This document shows positions 1-3,987 of a stretch of 5,088 nt of DNA, in pieces; the stretch's first letter is position 1; each line of letters begins with the position of its first letter. The notes beneath the pieces were generated by a model. The model was not told where the DNA came from. It worked only from the letters and a program-made list of their open reading frames with translations, and did not search any database. Where the stretch lies: assembly GCA_030740295.1 (NCBI GenBank), contig JASLXP010001042.1:1-5088 (forward strand). Direction: 5' to 3'. The translations under genes and the position numbers were made by a program. Source of the DNA: Planctomycetota bacterium (lineage in GTDB: Bacteria > Planctomycetota > PUPC01 > JACPCR01).

Positions 1-125
1 TCCGCGTCGACGATCGGGCAGGTCGCGACATAAGCGCGAGGGCCAGGCAGCCTCTCGGCAAGCTTCTGGGCATACGCGCTCTTTCCACTCCGACTCCCGC
101 CGGTTATGAGAATGACTTTCGCCAA
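1..125 (-). CDS. cobU: Adenosylcobinamide kinase / adenosylcobinamide-phosphate guanylyltransferase, N-terminal part (cut by window edge)
   Basis: The 41 complete codons in the window read as the N-terminus of the CobU/CobP family, a cytoplasmic enzyme that phosphorylates adenosylcobinamide and then transfers GMP to it, in the nucleotide-loop assembly branch of cobalamin synthesis. The sequence shows a short beta strand (KVILITGG) leading into a P-loop, GGSRSGKS, then an amphipathic helix (AYAQKLAERL) and the family's next strand, YVATCPIVDAE, where most homologues read Y(I/V)AT. The rest of the roughly 175-residue protein lies outside. I place the start at TTG (125-123), because GGAG lies 10 bases upstream and the frame is closed by TGA at 156-158 with no ATG or GTG between. 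It lies downstream of cbpB on the same strand, so it is probably under the riboswitch at 2152-2340. Identity is near certain; the start codon is likely. Confidence 0.93.
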   Translation of the reverse strand, partial: MAKVILITGGSRSGKSAYAQKLAERLPGPRAYVATCPIVDA

Positions 126-155
126 TTTACTGGGGCTCCAAATGTGACTGATTGT

Positions 156-286
156 TCAACTCGGGAAGGACACCTTTTCCGCTGAATGATCGAAGGACGT
201 CCAAAGATGCAGCGCCGAAGCACACACTGCAAGGGGGTCTCCCTGGTGCTGGCGTGTCTTACGAGGTACAGGTCTTGAACCATCAT
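156..286 (-). pseudogene. Decayed histidine-phosphatase remnant, probably alpha-ribazole phosphatase (cobC-like)
   Basis: Eleven bases after the cbpB stop, ATG ATG opens a frame reading MVQDLYLVRHAST. This matches the N-terminal strand and phosphohistidine motif (LxLVRHGxT) of the histidine phosphatase (phosphoglycerate mutase-like) superfamily; R and H are encoded at 259-254, with Ala where Gly is usual. About 14 residues further it reads RRCIFGR, reminiscent of the CxGRTD segment of alpha-ribazole phosphatases. A neighbouring frame then carries FDHSAEKV, where the family has a (T)DxxLSEKG-like stretch, and ends at TGA 156-158. This looks like a frameshifted, truncated gene of about 45 codons instead of about 200. 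What is seen is the RH motif; the CobC assignment is inferred from its place between cbpB and cobU, since alpha-ribazole phosphatase and CobU genes often sit together. It could be a chance motif. Confidence 0.45.
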
Positions 287-296
287 CGTTATCGTG

Positions 297-1715
297 TCAC
301 AGGGACGTAATTTCCAGGCTCGTCTCGGTGTCTGTATCCCAGTTGTCCCACAGGTAGGCATCCTGCCTGCCGTCCGCGATGGCCCGAAGCGCGTATCGGA
401 CCTGTTCTTCGTACAACTCACAGAAAGCTCCCGGTTGGTCCATTCCTCCGTTCATTTCGTGGGCCTCGGCCGGACAGGGGGAGCCGCAGAAATGCCGAAC
501 TGCACAACGGCGGCAGGGCTCGATATCTTCAACTTTTCGGCCGGTTACCGCCCTGAAGGCCGGAGAGGCCAGAGCCTTCTCGATGCCGCCATTAAAGAGG
601 CTCCCGCCTTTGAAGGCCGGCAGGCCAATGAACTCGCTGCACGGGTAAAGGTCTCCCTGTGCGGAAACGGCGAAGAAGCAGCGCCCCCCGCCGCAGGGCG
701 AAATGTCACACATAAGCCGGCGCGCGGCCGGGGCCAGGATGCTGATCAGGATGTTGGCGAAGTTGGCGACGATGAGTTTGCGGCCGGTTTTCTCGTAGAG
801 CTCGAAGGTGCGGTCGAGCGCCTTCAGGAAGTGCCGGGCGAACTGATGGTCCGAGGGCTTCACTTCGCGGGCACCGGGGAGGGTGCATCGGACCGGGTTG
901 AGCATACAGGTGGGTATCTCCATGCCATGGAAAAAGTCCACAATGCTGGAAAGGGTCCGCATGTTGGTGGAGGTTGCCGTGCAGATGACGCTGTAATTCG
1001 GATATCCCTTCAGCCGTTCGATCGCTTCGATAACCTGATGGTGGATGCCTTCCCCGCCCCAGGTTTTCCGCGAACGTTTTGAAACGTCGGCGCGGTGCCC
1101 ATCCAGCGAGAGGCCGACGCTGATGCCCCGCGAGGTCAGGAACTGAATCGCTTCCTCATCCAGAAGAGTGCCATTCGTCTGGATGCCGAAATTGAAGTCG
1201 CCCCCGAATTCGTCGAGGGCGCTGAAGAGGGCCTCCCGGCAGAGCATCGGCTCGGACCCGTGGAAGATGACCTGGGCCAACCTGCCGGGCGGAAGCGTCT
1301 TCTTGAAGTAGCGCCTGAGAGTTTTGAGCGCTCTCGACAGCTTGTCTTCCGACATGGATACGCCCTTGCGGCGTAGTTTTTCGGGGATGTAGCAGTAGCT
1401 GCAATTGAGATTGCATCGTTCGGTGAGATTGAAATAAACGGCCTGCGGCTTCAGGCCGAAGCGGAGAGTGTTCATCTCCTCGAGGAAGCGGTCACGCTTT
1501 CGCCTGTGTTCCTTCAGGAGGGAGCTGTCCGCGAGGGCTTCCGCCAGTTTCTCCTTTTTGACCAAAGACCAGAAAGCCGCGTCCGGGTCAAGGAGCGCCA
1601 TGTAGTTCGGATGCCCGATGTCAATGGGCTGCATCGTTGGCCCGTTCCCGGAATTGAGATGGGCGCCCCTGGACGATGCGGATGACTCTGTTTTTACTGG
1701 TGCAAGTTCAGCCAT
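297..1715 (-). CDS. cbpB: Radical SAM/SPASM peptide-modifying enzyme, CbpB-like
   Basis: A 472-residue radical SAM enzyme with a C-terminal SPASM domain, the architecture of RiPP maturases. Residues 101-108 (CNLNCSYC) form the CX3CX2C motif that binds the SAM-cleaving [4Fe-4S] cluster. FHGSEP (151-156) replaces the usual GGEP SAM-contact motif, and GIQTNGTLL (177-185) and SLDG (203-206) are standard TIM-barrel motifs. The SPASM region has Cys 336, 341, 346 and 359, then CX2CX5CX3C at 401-414 and Cys432, enough for two auxiliary clusters. Substrate and linkage type cannot be read from the sequence; the adjacent peptide gene (1918-2031) is the obvious substrate. From memory, NCBIfam has a CbpA/CbpB pair of this kind, which an HMM search should confirm. 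The start at 1715 lacks a clear Shine-Dalgarno. Met28 (1634-1632), just before the conserved-looking QPIDIGHPNYM stretch, is an alternative. Function class is very sure; the family name is likely. Confidence 0.9.
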   Translation of the reverse strand: MAELAPVKTESSASSRGAHLNSGNGPTMQPIDIGHPNYMALLDPDAAFWSLVKKEKLAEALADSSLLKEHRRKRDRFLEEMNTLRFGLKPQAVYFNLTERCNLNCSYCYIPEKLRRKGVSMSEDKLSRALKTLRRYFKKTLPPGRLAQVIFHGSEPMLCREALFSALDEFGGDFNFGIQTNGTLLDEEAIQFLTSRGISVGLSLDGHRADVSKRSRKTWGGEGIHHQVIEAIERLKGYPNYSVICTATSTNMRTLSSIVDFFHGMEIPTCMLNPVRCTLPGAREVKPSDHQFARHFLKALDRTFELYEKTGRKLIVANFANILISILAPAARRLMCDISPCGGGRCFFAVSAQGDLYPCSEFIGLPAFKGGSLFNGGIEKALASPAFRAVTGRKVEDIEPCRRCAVRHFCGSPCPAEAHEMNGGMDQPGAFCELYEEQVRYALRAIADGRQDAYLWDNWDTDTETSLEITSL

Positions 1716-1773
1716 GAAAAATCTCGCTCTGAGTTAAAGTTCCTTCTTTATGCCGAAGGCATTCCGCCTTACA

Positions 1774-1809
1774 GCCCGGGGTTGCGAGGCTTTGCGAGCT
1801 TCCCCGGGC
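1774..1809 (-). other. Hairpin with perfect 8-bp GC stem in the cbpA-cbpB spacer
   Basis: GCCCGGGG (1774-1781) and CCCCGGGC (1802-1809) are perfect complements around a 20-base loop. On the minus strand the loop contains the direct repeat CTCGCAA-AGC-CTCGCAA. No U-tract follows, so it is not an intrinsic terminator. It lies in the leader of cbpB, about 60 bases before its ATG. Confidence 0.55.
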
Positions 1810-1832
1810 AGCTCACTTTGTCTTGGTCTACT

Positions 1833-1856
1833 TGTCACGGTCACTTGACCGGGACA
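1833..1856 (-). other. Interrupted 10-bp hairpin in the cbpA-cbpB spacer
   Basis: TGTC-A-CGGTCA (1833-1843) pairs with TGACCG-G-GACA (1846-1856), with one mismatch and a very tight turn. It is the middle of three inverted repeats between peptide and maturase genes. As RNA it would need to open a base pair or two for the loop; as DNA it is a near-palindrome that could be an operator half-site pair. I cannot decide between these. Confidence 0.35.
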
Positions 1857-1868
1857 CTCGTTAACGGT

Positions 1869-1908
1869 GGGCGGGGCACTGGGACGTGTTCTACCACTCG
1901 CCCCGCCC
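1869..1908 (-). other. Strong GC hairpin just after the cbpA stop codon
   Basis: GGGCGGGGC (1869-1877) and GCCCCGCCC (1900-1908) form a perfect 9-bp GC-only stem with a 22-base loop, beginning 9 bases past the cbpA stop. There is no run of T on the minus strand after it, so a classical terminator is unlikely. The position suits a 3' stabilising stem, or a partial transcription or processing barrier letting the small peptide be made in excess over CbpB, an arrangement known from other RiPP operons. That role is inference. Confidence 0.55.
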
Positions 1909-1917
1909 GACGATGTC

Positions 1918-2031
1918 CTACTTGGCCTTCTTGTCCATCAACACGTAGTGGGACAAACCTGTCCCCGTGGCTTTGCAGGACTTCCGGCAGGCAATCACGT
2001 CTGGCTTTGCCTGTTTCTTCTTGGTGCGAAT
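1918..2031 (-). CDS. cbpA: Short Cys-containing RiPP precursor peptide, CbpA-like
   Basis: A 37-residue peptide in the position of a RiPP precursor, between a cobalamin riboswitch and a radical SAM/SPASM maturase. A basic N-terminus (RTKKKQAKP) leads into a likely core with CRKSC (Cys15, Cys19), then Gly/Thr-rich KATGTG, SHY (His28, Tyr29) and Met32, ending in a lysine-rich tail (DKKAK). Cys, His, Tyr and Met are plausible crosslink or metal-ligand positions. I chose ATT (2031-2029) as start: AGGAGG (2045-2040) sits 8 bases upstream, and an in-frame TGA at 2049-2047 excludes any start further up. The only conventional alternative is GTG at 2040-2038, whose first base is the last G of the Shine-Dalgarno, giving no spacer. 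It is too short for most gene finders. The protein-coding call is strong from context, ribosome site and composition. The symbol follows my memory of the CbpA/CbpB family; the product is unknown. Confidence 0.8.
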   Translation of the reverse strand: MRTKKKQAKPDVIACRKSCKATGTGLSHYVLMDKKAK

Positions 2032-2037
2032 GAGTAT

Positions 2038-2046
2038 CACCTCCTT
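2038..2046 (-). promoter_or_regulatory. Near-perfect Shine-Dalgarno of cbpA
   Basis: The minus strand reads AAGGAGGTG, matching the anti-Shine-Dalgarno of 16S rRNA over nine bases. It is by far the strongest ribosome site in the window and decides the cbpA start: 8 bases to ATT, but none to the overlapping GTG. It begins 16 bases downstream of the terminator U-tract, so it is transcribed only on read-through. Confidence 0.85.
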
Positions 2047-2061
2047 TCAAACAACAGAAGT

Positions 2062-2094
2062 AAAAAAAGCCAATTCCCTGAGGGGAATTGGCTT
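2062..2094 (-). terminator. Intrinsic terminator, expression platform of the riboswitch
   Basis: AAGCCAATTCCC (2094-2083) and GGGAATTGGCTT (2078-2067) form a perfect 12-bp stem with a CTCA loop, running into seven T on the minus strand. Lying between the cobalamin aptamer and cbpA, it is the switch's off state: cobalamin-bound RNA should terminate here. The upstream segment GGTTGG (2124-2119) can pair with CCAATT of the 5' arm (partly by wobble) and is a candidate antiterminator, but this is weak. Termination, not only translation, is therefore the likely control mode. Confidence 0.9.
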
Positions 2095-2151
2095 CTCAAA
2101 AGAAGACTTCTTCCAGTTCCAACCTCCCCCCGGAGGAGCGCAGTCAAGCGC

Positions 2152-2340
2152 TTTGAGGTGTCCTGGCTTCTGGTTCAACCTACTTGCCGCAGCCTTCCCG
2201 GCGTATGCCAGTGGCCGATTCAGCGGCGTTCGTACCCAGTTACAGTGGCGGGGCCGCGCTGGATTTTCACCAGCTTCCCTTTCTCGTAGTTAACGAGTAA
2301 TTTCCAAATTGTGCGATGTAGTTTGCTGAGGGTCCTCTAA
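2152..2340 (-). promoter_or_regulatory. Cobalamin riboswitch aptamer
   Basis: The minus strand carries the conserved cobalamin core in order. P1 can form between TTAGAGG (2340-2334) and CCTCAAA (2158-2152). GGGAA is followed by GCTGG-TGAAAAT-CCAGC (2274-2258), the near-invariant GGTGaaAAtCC hairpin. Then come GCGGCCCCGCCACTGTAA (2257-2240), GCCACTGG (2215-2208), CCGGGAAGGC (2201-2192) and the B12 box AGCCAGGACACCTC (2168-2155). Extra sequence between the P1 strand and GGGAA includes a small hairpin, CTCGT-TAACT-ACGAG. The layout is that of class I (adenosylcobalamin-type) aptamers, at about the usual length. The ligand class normally represses when bound; the terminator 58 bases beyond fits that. 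It precedes cbpA, cbpB and probably cobU on the same transcript. Confidence 0.95.
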
Positions 2341-2375
2341 CCTGGTTGATGTCTCCATGTCGACCTTCCAGGCCC

Positions 2376-2403
2376 ATCGTAGAAGCAAGGAACATATACG
2401 CAA
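2376..2403 (-). promoter_or_regulatory. Possible sigma70-type promoter of the riboswitch transcript
   Basis: TTGCGT (2403-2398) and TACGAT (2381-2376), 16 bases apart, resemble -35 and -10 boxes (3 and 4 of 6 matches). Transcription would start near 2369, about 30 bases before the aptamer. The position is right for a riboswitch leader, but the boxes are weak and the sigma factors of this organism are unknown. Confidence 0.3.
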
Positions 2404-2434
2404 CTGTTCTTGCCGTATCCCGGAACCGACGGCA

Positions 2435-2506
2435 GACACGTGAAGCCAGAGCTGCCTGAGACCTGCCGATCTGTTGCGCAAGTGCCCCGACAGTGTAAGC
2501 ACTCAT
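2435..2506 (-). pseudogene. Doubtful helix-turn-helix-like remnant
   Basis: In one minus-strand frame this stretch reads TVGALAQQIGRSQAALASRV, which has the spacing of a helix-turn-helix unit like those at the C-terminus of some IS200/REP-associated transposases. No catalytic part is present, and the frame then runs without meaning through the riboswitch to 2267. It may be a leftover of a mobile element beside the promoter, or chance. Apart from this, I see nothing in 2404-2547 but a short inverted repeat, AGTGC...GCACT, near 2481-2503. Confidence 0.2.
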
Positions 2507-2556
2507 GCCGTGTCTGGAGTGCTGGCTGGGACCGTATTCGTCCATTCGGAGAACAA

Positions 2557-3432
2557 GTGAATCGTTTCGCCGTTTTCAGTCTGATTCTTTTTTGGGCTGC
2601 CTCGCCGCACATTTTGGCTCAGGCCAAAGGCCCCATCCACTGGTCAGCCATCAACGCGACGCCGATACCAGAAACTGCCGAGATGCTTGCCGATGGCAGG
2701 CGGCTTTACGGACTCCATTGCACGCGCTGCCACGGAGATGATGGCCGCGGGAACGGACCTGACGTAAAAGACATCACTAACAAGCCAAGAGATTTTGGAG
2801 CGGGCTTTTTCAAGGCGCGGACGACCAGCCCAAAAGGGTTTCCGTCGGACCTGGATTTCTTCCGAACGATTACCGCCGGCTTTCCAGCTTTCGACATGCC
2901 TGCTCTCGGGCAACTGTCGGAAAGGGACCGTTGGGCTCTGGTTTACCACACCAGAAAAGTGATCGCATCGGCCATGGAGGGGGCCATCACCGGTAAACTG
3001 AAGAAAGACGGTGAAGTGGTTGATGAGGCCAGGATCAGGAAAACCGTGAACGAGCGCATGCGCCCTGGAAAGCTGGTCAAGTTGCCGAAAGAGCCGGGAG
3101 GCAGCCGGGAGGCATCCATTCGTCGAGGAAAAATTACTTACATCAGGGGCGATTATCGCTGCGCCAACTGTCACGGTCCGCAGGGAAAGGGTGACGGCCC
3201 CAATGCGGCCACCATGAAGGACGAGTGGGGTTTCAAGATCTCGCCAAGGGACATCACGAAGGGGGCCAGGCTCAGGAAGTTTGTATACACGCCGGAGGAC
3301 ATGGTGCGGGTGATCCTGACCGGCATTCATGGCACCCCGATGCCTTCCTTCGATTGGGCCGCCACTTTTCCTGATGGCATCAAAGAGATTTGGGATGTAG
3401 CGCGGTATGTGGAGAGCCTGGAGAAGAAGTAA
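2557..3432 (+). CDS. Secreted diheme c-type cytochrome
   Basis: A 291-residue exported electron carrier. An N-terminal signal peptide (NRFAVFSLILFWAASPHILA, with a probable cleavage after AQA at residue 23) sends it to the periplasm, where heme is attached. The first class I-like domain has CTRCHGDDGRGNGP (heme Cys55, Cys58, His59) and a likely Met114 ligand in FDMPALG. The second has CANCHGPQGKGDGP (Cys202, Cys205, His206) and Met262 in GTPMPSF. A charged linker of about 70 residues joins them. The open frame extends upstream to 2410, but I chose GTG 2557: GGAG sits 5 bases before it and the signal peptide starts there. It is divergent from the riboswitch operon and convergent with iscX (45 bases apart). 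No redox partner is visible, so the pathway is unknown. The diheme c call is very sure. Confidence 0.93.
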   Translation: MNRFAVFSLILFWAASPHILAQAKGPIHWSAINATPIPETAEMLADGRRLYGLHCTRCHGDDGRGNGPDVKDITNKPRDFGAGFFKARTTSPKGFPSDLDFFRTITAGFPAFDMPALGQLSERDRWALVYHTRKVIASAMEGAITGKLKKDGEVVDEARIRKTVNERMRPGKLVKLPKEPGGSREASIRRGKITYIRGDYRCANCHGPQGKGDGPNAATMKDEWGFKISPRDITKGARLRKFVYTPEDMVRVILTGIHGTPMPSFDWAATFPDGIKEIWDVARYVESLEKK

Positions 3433-3477
3433 ACGTGGCCCTCCTGTGTCTCGTTGCGTAACCGCCACCTCAATTCC

Positions 3478-3690
3478 TTACCCGTTCTCATCCTTCCACT
3501 CCTCCAGCCAGGCCATCTGTATAGCTTCCAGCAGACCTTCATTTGAGCGCTTCGCCTCATCGTCGAATCCATCGAGCTCGGTCACCCATTTGTGCAGGGC
3601 GGTGAAACGGACCTCCAGTGGATTCACCTCTGGAAATTTCTCGAACAGTTCAATGCCGATGTCTTCGGCGTCATCCCACGTGAGTTTCAT
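3478..3690 (-). CDS. iscX: Fe-S cluster assembly protein IscX
   Basis: A 70-residue acidic protein that matches IscX (YfhJ) along its whole length; E. coli IscX has 66 residues. Family features seen are the WDDAEDIG opening, the ELFEKFPEVNPLEVRFT segment, the HxWVTEL helix, FDDE (residues 42-45), SNE and the C-terminal LEAIQMAWLEEW helix. IscX is a small winged-helix-like cytoplasmic protein that binds the cysteine desulfurase IscS and iron through its acidic face, tuning Fe-S cluster assembly. In well-studied proteobacteria it ends the isc operon after fdx; here no isc gene is near, so it stands alone. The ATG at 3690 fits the family start but has no Shine-Dalgarno; a 22-codon upstream frame overlaps it by ATGA (see 3687-3755). 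GTGGC/GCCAC around 3435-3468 is too weak to call a terminator. Confidence 0.93.
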   Translation of the reverse strand: MKLTWDDAEDIGIELFEKFPEVNPLEVRFTALHKWVTELDGFDDEAKRSNEGLLEAIQMAWLEEWKDENG

Positions 3691-3755
3691 AGAGCGTAAT
3701 GCGTAATAGGTAAATGCTGATTGGGTACTAGGCCCAGAGCAAGCGCGATTTTCAT
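3687..3755 (-). CDS. Possible 22-residue leader ORF overlapping iscX
   Basis: ATG (3755-3753) opens a 22-codon frame, beginning MKIALALGLVP and ending THYAL, whose TGA overlaps the iscX start as ATGA. Such an overlap can couple translation, and iscX itself has no ribosome site, so the arrangement makes sense. Against it, the ORF also lacks a good Shine-Dalgarno, and its C-terminal half comes from the heptamer repeat at 3694-3707. Confidence 0.25.
   Translation of the reverse strand: MKIALALGLVPNQHLPITHYAL
3694..3707. repeat. Tandem heptamer GCGTAAT x2
   Basis: Two perfect copies of GCGTAAT (ATTACGC on the minus strand) lie directly before iscX. Short runs of this kind occur as dispersed intergenic repeats in some bacterial genomes, as I recall, but two copies alone could be chance. 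Confidence 0.4.
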
Positions 3756-3987
3756 TTGTTCATTTCTCTACGCTGAAAGCGTTAAAGAGGGTTTCACCTG
3801 AATTGACCCGCATGCTTGACGGGGAGATCTCGAGGATTGCGCGCATCATCACCGATGGAGTGGCGTTACGACCAGTTCTCTCTCGGTAGTACCCGCAAGC
3901 GGTCGTTGGACAGGCCGCATCATGGATGAAGCGGGCCGCTGCTTCATGTTCTCGTAGCGTGCCGTCATTGCCGGACGACTCCGACGA
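3708..3987. other. Intergenic region with no confident gene
   Basis: No protein family is recognised here. An inverted repeat, ATGAAGC (3926-3932) and GCTTCAT (3941-3947), forms a 7-bp stem with an 8-base loop; ACGCT-GAA-AGCGT lies near 3769-3783. The minus-strand frame of the next gene stays open for 75 codons past its stop, down to TGA 3760-3762, and one plus-strand frame is open for about 60 codons to a stop near 3893. A 39-codon ATG frame (3849-3968, minus) has GGAG 10 bases upstream. None has support beyond being open. Confidence 0.5.

Noticed and set aside
294..1082. Plus-strand 262-codon frame
   Set aside because: Lies wholly antisense to the radical SAM gene, whose motifs are all intact; no domain, ribosome site or sensible composition.
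1841..2050. Minus-strand 69-codon frame from TTG 2050 overlapping cbpA
   Set aside because: Its start is upstream of and within the Shine-Dalgarno, and it lacks the Cys core; the cbpA frame fits the ribosome site and RiPP context better.
2062..2094. Repeat or CRISPR-like element
   Set aside because: The inverted repeat with a T-run fully fits a terminator; no direct-repeat and spacer series exists in the window.
1867..2293. Two plus-strand frames across cbpA and the riboswitch
   Set aside because: They read through the antisense of the aptamer, terminator and cbpA; no family resemblance.
2472..2500. Possible promoter for the cytochrome (TTGCGC and TAAGCA)
   Set aside because: Too few matches to the -10 consensus to support.
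2644..3468. Minus-strand 274-codon frame opposite the cytochrome
   Set aside because: Antisense shadow of a gene with two complete heme-binding domains.
3433..3477. Possible bidirectional terminator between cytochrome and iscX
   Set aside because: Only a 5-bp GTGGC/GCCAC stem with a long loop and no proper T-run on either side.
3849..3968. Minus-strand 39-codon ATG frame with GGAG 10 bases upstream
   Set aside because: Overlaps a longer open frame and a hairpin, resembles no family, and short frames with a GGAG are common by chance.
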